DNA from: CAZUNO01 sp964621445 [NCBI: Candidatus Hadarchaeota archaeon]
GTDB lineage: Archaea; CAYQAE01; CAYVLA01
Direction: 5' to 3'
Assembly (NCBI GenBank): GCA_964621445.1
Contig: CAZUNO010000016.1
Coordinates: 8,929-72,928, forward strand
Length of the DNA stretch: 64,000 nt
The notes beneath the pieces were generated by a model. It searched no databases, was not told the DNA's origin, and saw nothing but the letters and a program-made list of their open reading frames with translations. Made by a program: the position numbers and the translations under genes. This document shows, one piece after another, positions 42,432 through 51,259 of this stretch (positions are counted from its first letter, which is position 1; every line of letters starts with the position of its first letter).

Positions 42432-43835
42432 TTGGACTGGCGTGCATCGTATATGGAGGCCTTGAACCGTTTCGGATCCAACCATCCACTTCCAAGAGGG
42501 GTAGGAGTAGCTTTCAACACCAATATAGATGGGATAATCCATCTCGATGGCCAGCGGATACAGGGCTTAATGTCTCAGAACAGAGAGATATCCGATCAGG
42601 CATTTCATAACCGGTCCCAGGCCCCAGATCAAATTAAGAACCCGGTTGACGTGATGATCGCTCTTCTAAACCTCCTGGAAAGGGGGGCGGGCGGGGAATA
42701 TATGGTTCATGACAGGGATATCTACCAATGGTTGGTTTCAAGCCTTGGCATAGACAGGTTTCGCATGGGGGGAAACGCCGGAATAATGGCCAACGCTCTT
42801 AGCAGGCTGGGGGCAGGGTTCGTGATCCCTCATGCAGTTCAGCTGCCCAGGAAACAGGCCGAGCTTTTCCTGGATGAGGATAATATACTGCTGCCGGTTC
42901 CGGTGGACGGAGATGTGAGCTTCGCCCATCCTGCCCAGGCAGCCCGAGACGATGAGCAACTCGTTCATCTAATTCTCGAGTTCAAGGAGGGCACCAGGAT
43001 ACGTTGGGATGGGGAGGAGTTGCAGTGCCCTAGGAACAACCGTCTAATCATCAACGCCGATCAGTACAATGGGAGGGTGGCGGTGGACCCGGCCTTCGTT
43101 AAGGGGGTTGAACGGAAGGTGCGGGACATGGATAAGTTCATACTTACCGGTCTTCATATGCTTAACAGGGAATACCCGGATGGTTCAACCCATGTTGACC
43201 GGCTTGAAGAGGCTTTGGGGTATATCGAGAACTGGAGGGGAATGAATCCCGATCTAAAGGTCCATTTTGAGCTGGCGGATATTCGGGATGAGGCCATCCG
43301 GGGGGAGGTCCTTAAGCGTACCAGTAGAATTTCGGATTCAATAGGAATGAATGAGGATGAGCTATCCATGATACTCGGCCGTGAAGACCTCTTGGCTGGC
43401 CCGGCATCGATCTTAGAAGCCATGATGGATTTCCAGTCAACATACGGGTTCGCCAAAACCATGCTTCACAGCAAGGACTTCGTGGTATCACTAGTATCCG
43501 AGTATTACGGGGTGAGCCCGTCCGCGGTTGCCGATGCCCAGATGGTGGGCATTGCCTCCTCCCAGAATAGAGCTAACAGCGGCGAGTTCGGATCAGTCGA
43601 GGACCTGGTCAATCTCGTATCATCATCGAGGTTAGCTCTCTCCCGGGCTGGCGAGGAATTGTACCGCCGGTTCAGCGATCTGGGAGATCCGGTTAGAGAG
43701 GGGATATGGAAGCTAGACGGGGGCCCGATTCACGTGGTGATGACTCCCTGCTTGCTCTCCAAGAAAACTCGGAATACGGTTGGATTGGGCGACTGTCTCA
43801 CCGCGGGCTGTGTGATCAGCGAGATAGAGAGGTGA
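42432..43835 (+). CDS. pfkC: ADP-dependent phosphofructokinase/glucokinase
   Basis: A 467-residue ADP-dependent sugar kinase, which uses ADP rather than ATP for glycolysis in some archaea. It has GVAFNTNIDG at the start, the sugar-binding RMGGNAGIMANALSRLG and the catalytic VGLGDCLTAG near the end. Fructose-6-phosphate versus glucose cannot be decided from sequence. It starts at TTG 42432, about 40 bases after a TATA-like CTTTTTAAG. A thymidylate kinase-like gene follows after 7 bases. Confidence 0.88.
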   Translation: MDWRASYMEALNRFGSNHPLPRGVGVAFNTNIDGIIHLDGQRIQGLMSQNREISDQAFHNRSQAPDQIKNPVDVMIALLNLLERGAGGEYMVHDRDIYQWLVSSLGIDRFRMGGNAGIMANALSRLGAGFVIPHAVQLPRKQAELFLDEDNILLPVPVDGDVSFAHPAQAARDDEQLVHLILEFKEGTRIRWDGEELQCPRNNRLIINADQYNGRVAVDPAFVKGVERKVRDMDKFILTGLHMLNREYPDGSTHVDRLEEALGYIENWRGMNPDLKVHFELADIRDEAIRGEVLKRTSRISDSIGMNEDELSMILGREDLLAGPASILEAMMDFQSTYGFAKTMLHSKDFVVSLVSEYYGVSPSAVADAQMVGIASSQNRANSGEFGSVEDLVNLVSSSRLALSRAGEELYRRFSDLGDPVREGIWKLDGGPIHVVMTPCLLSKKTRNTVGLGDCLTAGCVISEIER

Positions 43836-43842
43836 CGTGTAG

Positions 43843-44427
43843 ATGTACCTAGCCATCGGAGGCATAGACGGTTGCGGCAAGAGTACCCTGCGGCGCAGGT
43901 TGGTTAGCCACCTCGATTCCAGGGGGATGGAGGTGGTTGGTTTCTCCGAACCCTATCACCCGTTCGTAAAGGAGTTACTGGAGACAACCGAGAGTGCATG
44001 GACCGATGTCCTCCTTTTCGCCCTCGATCGATGGATGCTAAAGCCAAAGCTGGAATCCTGGATAGAGGAGGACAGGACCCTCATTGCCAGCCGGTCCATC
44101 TACTGCTCGTTGGCCTACCAGGGGGCCCAGGGGCTTTCCTGGGAGGAGATTCTTAATGCCAACAACTGGAAGGAGCTGATCCTTCCCGACGTATTCCTAC
44201 TGGTTGATATAGATCCAAGCACGGCCATGTCCAGGGCTTCGGGAAGGGAAAAATTCGAGAAGAGGGGTTTCCTTAGAAAGGTTAGGAGGGAGTACATGAG
44301 GATCTATAGCTCCCGCGATGAATTTCCCAGCCAAATGCTGTTGGTGGATTCGAGTGGATCCTCCGAGCAGACCTTTAAACGGGCCATGGATTCCCTCCGA
44401 GATTTCCTTCCTCTTGGCGACCGGTAG
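43843..44427 (+). CDS. Thymidylate kinase-like P-loop kinase
   Basis: A 194-residue nucleotide kinase. Walker A is GGIDGCGKST (residues 6-15), the DR-like ALDRW and ASRSIYCSLAYQGA carry the nucleotide-binding R and Y, and a lid-like ASGREKFEKRGF follows. It matches dTMP kinases in layout but lacks some conserved residues, so it could phosphorylate another nucleotide. It is probably in one transcript with the sugar kinase before it. Confidence 0.68.
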   Translation: MYLAIGGIDGCGKSTLRRRLVSHLDSRGMEVVGFSEPYHPFVKELLETTESAWTDVLLFALDRWMLKPKLESWIEEDRTLIASRSIYCSLAYQGAQGLSWEEILNANNWKELILPDVFLLVDIDPSTAMSRASGREKFEKRGFLRKVRREYMRIYSSRDEFPSQMLLVDSSGSSEQTFKRAMDSLRDFLPLGDR

Positions 44428-44667
44428 TTGAAGCATTACGCCGGGTTCCCAAGCTCAGAAGTATGTATAATTTGACAGCTGAGGTCAGAACTTTTTGAAT
44501 AGGATGATATATGAGGCGACTTCTCGGCCAGAGTGGGGGCATAAATTCCAGAGATTCCTGGATATTTCAGATAACAAATCTCCGCTTTAGGGAAACGTTT
44601 GGTTGGGGGAACTCAATGTTCCCTTAACATCCCTTATACTACAAATCATCTATCAATTCATAACATC

Positions 44668-44859
44668 ATGGACCATAATATGACCAAGGAAAGTGAAAGG
44701 CGGCTGGCCGGTCTTCACATCACCATATCCAACATAAAGGACAGGGAGGACAGCAAGGTGCCCAGATCTGCGTTGAAGTCCATAGTAGATCGTGTTTCGG
44801 ATGCAATAGAGGAGATAGGTCTCAAGGCACGCGTGGAGGCCTCCGAGAACAGGGGTTGA
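44668..44859 (+). CDS. Small conserved-looking protein, 63 residues
   Basis: The ATG at 44668 lies about 30 bases after CTTATACTA (44633-44641), so this looks leaderless. The translation MDHNMTKESERRLAG continues to HITISNIKDREDSKVPRS and an amphipathic helix SALKSIVDRVSDAIEEIG. The frame is open further upstream, but without a better start. No family is recognised. It is convergent with the next gene. The 240-base gap before it shows only A/T-rich sequence. Confidence 0.45.
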   Translation: MDHNMTKESERRLAGLHITISNIKDREDSKVPRSALKSIVDRVSDAIEEIGLKARVEASENRG

Positions 44860-44866
44860 AATGGCT

Positions 44867-45916
44867 CTATAACTCGCCCAACCGCTCTAGTATGCGGAGA
44901 TAATTACCAGGAATTCCCCCCCTTTCCACCATCCGCCTAAGATGTTCCTCCCTGTGCTCCCTAGCTCTTTCGCTCAAGGAGGATCGATTCGGTTCGAAGT
45001 ACTGGCCGGTTTCATACCTGGCGGTCTCACGGTCCCATTTCTCGGATATGATGCCAAAGAAAGTTGATGAGAGAAATGAAATGGTTGCTAGTACTAATGT
45101 GGGGTTGGCGTATTCCATAAATTGAAGGGATACCCAACCGAGAACGGTAATGGCCAGAAGATAGATGAGGGAACCGGAAAGGGAGGTCAGTATTCGCCTC
45201 CTCTTGGTCTTTTTCCAGGTCTCATCAAAACGTGCGATGAAGTCCTGATCCCCCTCCGGGGGCAGAACCACATCGGCGACGGGTTGAACTGCGGCAATAT
45301 CCCTATTTCGGGTGGAGGGACCGGCCGCAACCAGCCTCTTTCCCTCTCCAGGGGATTCGGTTACATCCTGGATGGCGGTTACCGTGGGCAAAAAGGCCTT
45401 GTTCCCGGTTTCATCTACCAGCCACACGTTATAGATGGTGGACCCAAATCTCCTCCCTCTGGTACGGGTTTCGTATATGTATCCGCTGACCTTGCACATG
45501 GAATCCGTCTCGATATCCCCGAGGGAATCCATCATCGGAACTTCCTCCAGAATGCGGCGTCTCCTTCCATGGGTTAGGTTCATGATGACCAGGCTAGGGA
45601 TTATTCTTAGGAGGGCTAGAAGAACCAACATCCACCAGACCCCATTCACCATGGCCCAGATTCCCCAGAATATGAACAGGAAGGTGAAGGGAACGGAAAT
45701 TAGGTTGGTGAGCCTCCGAAACCGGAAGTAGGAATGCTGGCGTGGAAAATCCAGAAAGACCTCGGGCTCCTCGCTGGGGAATAGGTAGAATACGACCCCG
45801 GACAGGAGAAAGGCAATACCAAGATAGCCTATTTCCGGCCGGGGATATGCAAATAGAGCCATTATACTTACCAGAAGCCCGATAATCGAACCGCGGAGCC
45901 CATATTTCCTAATCAC
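44867..45916 (-). CDS. Polytopic membrane protein with cytoplasmic beta domain
   Basis: A 349-residue protein with about six membrane segments: two at the N-terminus (residues 8-25 and 30-47), two after FRFRRLTN (about 73-120), and two after residue 240. A beta-rich domain sits between residues about 130 and 215 (KVSGYIYETRTRGR, YNVWLVDETGNKAFL). No family is recognised. Its promoter region is shared with the divergent methyltransferase gene (60-base gap). Confidence 0.58.
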   Translation of the reverse strand: MIRKYGLRGSIIGLLVSIMALFAYPRPEIGYLGIAFLLSGVVFYLFPSEEPEVFLDFPRQHSYFRFRRLTNLISVPFTFLFIFWGIWAMVNGVWWMLVLLALLRIIPSLVIMNLTHGRRRRILEEVPMMDSLGDIETDSMCKVSGYIYETRTRGRRFGSTIYNVWLVDETGNKAFLPTVTAIQDVTESPGEGKRLVAAGPSTRNRDIAAVQPVADVVLPPEGDQDFIARFDETWKKTKRRRILTSLSGSLIYLLAITVLGWVSLQFMEYANPTLVLATISFLSSTFFGIISEKWDRETARYETGQYFEPNRSSLSERAREHREEHLRRMVERGGIPGNYLRILERLGEL

Positions 45917-45999
45917 ATATTGGCTTTGGACTGGAGGCTGGTAAGTCTTCCCATTTTAGGGGCAAGAGTTATTTTTTGTCCAAATACATCCCATCCGAA

Positions 46000-46734
46000 A
46001 TGGCTGACAGGGATATCTTCGGGCAGGTGATCGTCCACCATTACGAGGGGAGTCAGGACCGCCCTTGCCTGATAGAAAGGGACGATGGGTTCGTGTGGAG
46101 GGAACCAATGTTACCCTATTTCTGCAGGAGGAAGGATTGGACTCCCGAGGAAAAGTTGTTTCTATCCCATGCCGGATCCCGGATACTTGATGTTGGATGT
46201 GGCCCTGGTCGGCATTTGCTCGATCTCCAGGAGGATTCACTGGCGGTCGGTCTGGATCGTTCCATCAGGGTTTTAAGGGTGTGTCAGGACAGAGGGGGCG
46301 ATAACCTGGTGCTGGCATCCGCAGATAGGTTACCATTCAAGTCTGGGGTATTTGACACCGCGCTCTTCATGAGCAACGGGCTGGGAATATCGGGCGCGAT
46401 GGAGGAGACCAGGGAGATGATATCCGAGGCGGGGAGAGTTCTCTCCCAGGGGGAGGGCAAGCTCATAGCCCATTCCACAGACCCCAGGGATCCTAATTCA
46501 GGCCTGGGTGAGTCCTATATATCAAGAAACCGGGGGAAAGGCAGGGAACCGGGGCTGCTTCGCATCCGCCTGAGGTATGGCGACCTGGCCGGTCCCTGGT
46601 TCGATCTTCTTCTTCTTACGAGAGATGAGGTCAAGGACCTGTTGGCTAAAACTGGTTTCAAACTGGTAAAGGAGGCCGATTGGGGTCCTTCATGGACCGG
46701 TTCCCAACTATATCTAGCCGAAAAACATCGGTAA
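46000..46734 (+). CDS. SAM-dependent class I methyltransferase
   Basis: A 244-residue Rossmann methyltransferase. Motif I is ILDVGCGPGRHLLDL, motif II includes VGLDRS, then ADRLPFKSGVFDTALF, the Methyltransf_11 pattern. ATG 46000 is preferred over TTG 45976 since TTATTTTTTG (about 45969-45978) then lies 25-30 bases upstream as a TATA box. The substrate is unknown. A poly-A-rich gap precedes grpE. Confidence 0.82.
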   Translation: MADRDIFGQVIVHHYEGSQDRPCLIERDDGFVWREPMLPYFCRRKDWTPEEKLFLSHAGSRILDVGCGPGRHLLDLQEDSLAVGLDRSIRVLRVCQDRGGDNLVLASADRLPFKSGVFDTALFMSNGLGISGAMEETREMISEAGRVLSQGEGKLIAHSTDPRDPNSGLGESYISRNRGKGREPGLLRIRLRYGDLAGPWFDLLLLTRDEVKDLLAKTGFKLVKEADWGPSWTGSQLYLAEKHR

Positions 46735-46855
46735 ACGGAACTTTGTGCAGGATTTTATCCTCGTGAAATGACTTTGAAAAAACCAAGGAGTATGGATAAA
46801 TTAAAAACTTGCCTTGCCTATTCCGGTTAGTAATTTTTCCGGCGAGGTCTTCAAC

Positions 46856-47524
46856 ATGACCAAAGAGGATGAGGATCTGCGTGAGCAGGAGGAACAGGAG
46901 AAGGATGCGGACCGCATCCAGGACCAGGAATCCAGCGAAGAGGAATCCAAGGAGGAGACGGATTCAGCGGAGGGGAAGAGCGAGGAGCCCAGCGAAAAGG
47001 ACCAGAGAATCCAGGAGATAAAGGCAAAGCTCGAGAAAACCCAGTCCGAACTAGAGGAGCAGACCGAGAAGGCAGAGGACCACCTTGAAAGGCTTATGAG
47101 GCTCCAAGCAGAATTTGAGAATTACAGGAAGAGAGTGGAAAGGGAGAAACAGGAATACATCAAGTATGCATCGGAATCAATCGTCAGCGAACTGATCGAT
47201 GTGGCCGAGAACCTGGAGAGAGCCGTCGAGGCCTCTGGCAATAACGGCAAGAACGGTGACCAGGATTCGCTGGTACACGGGGTGGAAATGACCCTTAAAC
47301 AACTGAAGGACATCCTGAGCAAGGAGGGCCTCTCTGCCATAGAGAGCGTCGGAAAACGATTCGATCCAAATTATCATGAAGCGGTTGGTCGGGTGGATAC
47401 CGATGAGGCAGAGAAGGATACCGTCGTTAGGGAGATCGGGAAAGGCTATACCCTCAACTCCAAAGTTATAAGACCGGCTAAGGTACAGGTTTCATCCGGA
47501 AAAAGAAAAGAAGAAGAGGAATAA
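46856..47524 (+). CDS. grpE: Nucleotide exchange factor GrpE
   Basis: A 222-residue GrpE. After a highly acidic N-terminal third (residues 1-50), a coiled-coil ([20 protein letters not shown]) is followed by [14 protein letters not shown] and the C-terminal [13 protein letters not shown] and [15 protein letters not shown] motifs. It swaps ADP for ATP on DnaK. The ATG at 46856 is preferred over the frame opening at 46814; ATAAATTAAAAAC (46795-46807) is the probable TATA. It opens the grpE-dnaK-dnaJ operon. Confidence 0.95.
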   Translation: MTKEDEDLREQEEQEKDADRIQDQESSEEESKEETDSAEGKSEEPSEKDQRIQEIKAKLEKTQSELEEQTEKAEDHLERLMRLQAEFENYRKRVEREKQEYIKYASESIVSELIDVAENLERAVEASGNNGKNGDQDSLVHGVEMTLKQLKDILSKEGLSAIESVGKRFDPNYHEAVGRVDTDEAEKDTVVREIGKGYTLNSKVIRPAKVQVSSGKRKEEEE

Positions 47525-47535
47525 GAGGTGTTACA

Positions 47536-49410
47536 TTGGGAAAGATACTCGGAATAGATCTTGGAACTACAAACTCGCAATGTGCGGTTCTGGAAGGCGG
47601 AAAACCGACCATAGTTCCCTCGGCGGAGGGGCCAACCTATGCTGGAAAGATGTTCCCCTCCGCAGTGTGCTTTACGGAGGATGGCCAGGTATTGGTCGGC
47701 GAACCGGCCCGCAGACAGGCCTCCATGAAGCCGGACAGGACGATAGTTGGCATAAAGAGAAAGATGGGAACCGACTACAAGGTGAAGATCGACGACAAAG
47801 AATATACCCCACAGGAGATATCGGCCAGGATTCTACGCAAGATAAAGGACGATGCCACTGATTTCCTGGGAGAGGAGGCAAAACAGGCGGTGATAACGGT
47901 TCCCGCATACTTCAATGACAATCAAAGGCAGGCAACCAAGGATGCGGGAGAGATAGCAGGGCTCGAGGTTCTGAGAATAGTAAACGAGCCAACTGCCGCT
48001 GCTTTGGCATACGGCCTGGACAAGGAAGGAAGCCTTAAGGTGACCATCCTGGACGTGGGAGGGGGGACCTTCGACGTCACCATAATGGATATAGGGGAAG
48101 GAGTTTTCGAGGTCCTTTCCACCAGCGGTGATACCCAGCTCGGGGGCAGCGACATGGATCAGAAGGTCGTCGAATGGATAGTTGACAGGTTCGAAGAGGA
48201 GAACGGAATAGATCTCCGTGAGGACCAGACGGCCATGCAAAGAGTTCGTGAGGGTGCGGAAAAGGCTAAGATAGAGCTGTCGAACACGGTTACCTCCCAG
48301 ATAAGCCTGCCCTTCATCGCCAGCGATGATCAGGGACCGAAGAACCTGGAGATAGAGCTCACCCGTGCCAAGCTGGAGGAGCTCATAGACCCAGTCCTGG
48401 ACCAGCTTGAGCCACCAATTCGAACCGCGCTTAAGGACTCCAAGCTAACACCGGATGATGTTGATAAGATAATCCTGGTTGGAGGACCAACCAGGATGCC
48501 CTCCGTTAGGGAGAGGTTCTCCAACATACTGGGAACCAAGCCCGAGAGGGGAATCGATCCAATGGAGTGCGTTGCCATGGGAGCGGCCATCCAGGGCGGA
48601 GTTCTCTCCGGAGAGGTAAAGGATGTGTTGTTGCTGGATGTGACTCCTCTGACCCTGGGCATAGAGACCCTGGGCGGGGTATTCACCAAGCTGATCGAGC
48701 GAAATACCACCATACCGACCAGGAAGAGCAAGATATTCAGCACGGCGGCCGATAACCAGACCAGCGTTGAGATCCACGTGCTCCAGGGAGAGAGGGAAAT
48801 GGCCCAGGACAACATCTCCCTGGGCAAATTCACCCTTGTGGGAATTCCTCCCGCTCCCCGAGGCGTGCCACAGATCGAGGTGACCTTCGATATAGATGCA
48901 AACGGCATCCTTAACGTGAGCGCCAAGGATCTGGGAACCGGGAAGGAACAGAAGATCACCATAAGCGCCTCCACAAAGCTGGGTGATGATGAAATCGACA
49001 GGATGATGAAGGAGGCCGATAAGCACTCCGAGGAGGACAAGAAGAGGCGGGAGTTGGCAGAGGCCAGGAACAATGCGGACAGCGCCGTGTACTCGGCCGA
49101 GAAGACGCTCAAGGAGATGGAGGACAAGATCAGCGACGATCAGAAATCCTCTATCGAGAAGGGCGTGGAGTCGGTAAAGGAGGCCATGTCCAGCGAGGAC
49201 GTTTCAAAGATCAATGAAAGTGTGGAGGAACTCAACAAGTCTCTGCACGAGGTTTCATCCAAGATATACCAGGAGGCGGCAGCCGAGGCTGCGAAACAGG
49301 GCGAGGCCGAGCAGGGCGAGAAAGAGGAAAATAAATCCGGTCAGGCCGGCAAGCAAGGCGATGAATTCGTGGACGCCGATTACGAGGTAATGGATGACGA
49401 AGAGGAATGA
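47536..49410 (+). CDS. dnaK: Hsp70 chaperone DnaK
   Basis: A 624-residue Hsp70. It has [14 protein letters not shown] at the start, the [11 protein letters not shown] and [14 protein letters not shown] nucleotide-binding motifs, the linker [15 protein letters not shown] and a substrate-binding domain, ending in a charged tail. It starts at TTG 47536, with AGAGGTG a few bases upstream. It is 11 bases after grpE and 21 before dnaJ. Archaeal dnaK operons are thought to have been acquired from bacteria. Confidence 0.97.
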   Translation: MGKILGIDLGTTNSQCAVLEGGKPTIVPSAEGPTYAGKMFPSAVCFTEDGQVLVGEPARRQASMKPDRTIVGIKRKMGTDYKVKIDDKEYTPQEISARILRKIKDDATDFLGEEAKQAVITVPAYFNDNQRQATKDAGEIAGLEVLRIVNEPTAAALAYGLDKEGSLKVTILDVGGGTFDVTIMDIGEGVFEVLSTSGDTQLGGSDMDQKVVEWIVDRFEEENGIDLREDQTAMQRVREGAEKAKIELSNTVTSQISLPFIASDDQGPKNLEIELTRAKLEELIDPVLDQLEPPIRTALKDSKLTPDDVDKIILVGGPTRMPSVRERFSNILGTKPERGIDPMECVAMGAAIQGGVLSGEVKDVLLLDVTPLTLGIETLGGVFTKLIERNTTIPTRKSKIFSTAADNQTSVEIHVLQGEREMAQDNISLGKFTLVGIPPAPRGVPQIEVTFDIDANGILNVSAKDLGTGKEQKITISASTKLGDDEIDRMMKEADKHSEEDKKRRELAEARNNADSAVYSAEKTLKEMEDKISDDQKSSIEKGVESVKEAMSSEDVSKINESVEELNKSLHEVSSKIYQEAAAEAAKQGEAEQGEKEENKSGQAGKQGDEFVDADYEVMDDEEE

Positions 49411-49431
49411 TCACAGCCTGGGTGTTACTGA

Positions 49432-50592
49432 TTGGCCAAAAAGCGCGACTACTACGATGTTCTAGGGGTGTCCAGAGACGCGAGTACCGAGGAGATAAAG
49501 CGCGCATATAGAAGACTTGCTAAGAAGTACCATCCTGACAGGAACAAGGACAACGTAGAGGAGGCCGAGGAGAAGTTCAAGGAGGTCTCCGAGGCCTATG
49601 AAGTCCTGGCCGATGATCAGAAGCGTTCCAGGTATGACCGATACGGCTTCTCCGGTATCAGCGACGAGTTCAGCGAGGGAGGATTTGACTGGTCGGATTT
49701 CAGCCACTTCGGGGACATAAACGACATCTTCGGCGGAGGGTTTACTAATTTCTTTGGCGGGGATTCGATATTCGATATGTTCTTCAGCGGGGGAGGCCGG
49801 GGTGGAAGAGGCCGCGGGTCGGACATCCGCTATGATATGGAGATAAGCTTCGAGGAAGCGGCCTTCGGGACCGAGAAGGACATTCAGATAAGGCGGGAGG
49901 ACAGCTGCCCGAGCTGCGGTGGAACTGGCGCCCGGGATGGAACCGCCCTGAGGACATGTCCTCAATGCGGGGGTAGGGGACAGGTCCGTGATGTCCAGAG
50001 CAGAGGTTACAGCCAATTCGTACGAATACATCCATGCTCCAAATGCGGCGGCAAGGGGCAGATAATCGAGGAGAGGTGCCCGGAATGCGGTGGTTCGGGT
50101 AAGGTCAGGCGAATGAGGAAGATCTCCGTAAATGTTCCCGCCGGGGTGGATGACGGGTCCCGGCTCAGACTCAACGGAGAGGGTCAGAGTGGCGAGGGTG
50201 GTGGACCACCCGGGGATCTATACGTGGTTATCCACGTCAGGCCCCACGAGATCTTTGAGAGGGATGGGGCGGAGATACTAGTTGAGGTCCCGGTTGACTA
50301 CCCGACCCTGGTCCTGGGTGGAGGGATCCAGGTCCCGACCCTGGAGGGTAAGGCCAAGGTAAAGATCCCCAAGGGTACCAAGAGTGGAACCGTTCTCAGA
50401 CTCAGGGGCAAGGGGGTCCCCGATCTCAAGAGGGGAGGTAAGGGGGACCAACACGTTAGGGTAGTCGTGGACATACCGGAAGACCTATCGGGTAGGCAGA
50501 AGGAGCTAATCGAGGAGCTGGGCTCCATGGAGGGGGACGGGGAAGAGAAGAAGGACAGAGGGTTATTCGATAGACTTAGGAGTAAGGACTAA
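49432..50592 (+). CDS. dnaJ: Hsp40 co-chaperone DnaJ
   Basis: A 386-residue type I DnaJ. The J domain has YHPDRNK (HPD) near residue 32, followed by a Gly/Phe-rich stretch (about 75-125). Four zinc motifs ([36 protein letters not shown]) give the two zinc centres, and the C-terminal substrate domain follows. It starts at TTG 49432. It completes the grpE-dnaK-dnaJ unit and stimulates the ATPase of the adjacent DnaK. Confidence 0.96.
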   Translation: MAKKRDYYDVLGVSRDASTEEIKRAYRRLAKKYHPDRNKDNVEEAEEKFKEVSEAYEVLADDQKRSRYDRYGFSGISDEFSEGGFDWSDFSHFGDINDIFGGGFTNFFGGDSIFDMFFSGGGRGGRGRGSDIRYDMEISFEEAAFGTEKDIQIRREDSCPSCGGTGARDGTALRTCPQCGGRGQVRDVQSRGYSQFVRIHPCSKCGGKGQIIEERCPECGGSGKVRRMRKISVNVPAGVDDGSRLRLNGEGQSGEGGGPPGDLYVVIHVRPHEIFERDGAEILVEVPVDYPTLVLGGGIQVPTLEGKAKVKIPKGTKSGTVLRLRGKGVPDLKRGGKGDQHVRVVVDIPEDLSGRQKELIEELGSMEGDGEEKKDRGLFDRLRSKD

Positions 50593-50635
50593 GGTAGGTA
50601 TAATTGGCTAGCAAGGTAATACGGAGGTTTAGGAA

Positions 50636-51199
50636 ATGAGGATCTCTGGTATACTGGGAAGCCGTGATACAGAGGGAAGAACCAGCCGAGCATGTGGCTC
50701 TTTTCTGGAGGGATTTGCAGAAAGCGGTTGGGAGCATGATTCGGTCTTCCTAACCCATATGAATATAGAGAGATGTCGCCAATGTGATGATGATGGGTGG
50801 GGTGAGTGCAGGCAGGGTACCTGTGTAATTGATGATGACTTCGACTCCGTGGTGAGGGAGATCAGGGGCTCCGATGCCATACTCTTTGCAACCCCCGTCT
50901 ACTACTCGGATCTCAGTGAGAGCATGCGTGCTTTCCTGGACAGGTTGAGAAGGATAGTAAGGGTCAGCAAGGAAGGAGTTCAGGGTAAGCCCGCATTCGG
51001 GATATGTGTAGCGGGGGGAGGTGGGGGAGGGGCTCCCTTGTGCACAGCCCGACTTACCGAAATACTTGATAAATGCGGTTTCGATGTTTTAGATATGGTC
51101 CCTGCCAGGAGACAGAACCTGGAGATCAAGTTAACCATTCTCAAGAAAACGGGAGCCTGGTTCGGCCAGGAGCTAGGTTCATCGACTACCCATGAGTGA
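50636..51199 (+). CDS. NAD(P)H/FMN flavoprotein, iron-sulfur flavoprotein-like
   Basis: A 187-residue flavodoxin-fold protein. ISGILGSRDTEGRTSRA is the phosphate-binding start, then a cysteine pair in IERCRQCDDD with later C at GTCVID, then FATPVYYSDLSESMRAFLDR, the FMN-binding loop. It resembles the NADPH-dependent FMN reductase/iron-sulfur flavoprotein families. GGAGG (50622-50626) sits 9 bases before the ATG. It may be separate from the chaperone operon. Confidence 0.75.
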   Translation: MRISGILGSRDTEGRTSRACGSFLEGFAESGWEHDSVFLTHMNIERCRQCDDDGWGECRQGTCVIDDDFDSVVREIRGSDAILFATPVYYSDLSESMRAFLDRLRRIVRVSKEGVQGKPAFGICVAGGGGGGAPLCTARLTEILDKCGFDVLDMVPARRQNLEIKLTILKKTGAWFGQELGSSTTHE

Positions 51200-51259
51200 G
51201 AGCCCGCATCGGATCCTGGAAACGAAAAAGAGAAATGCAGGCATTTCATTGGGAAGGGC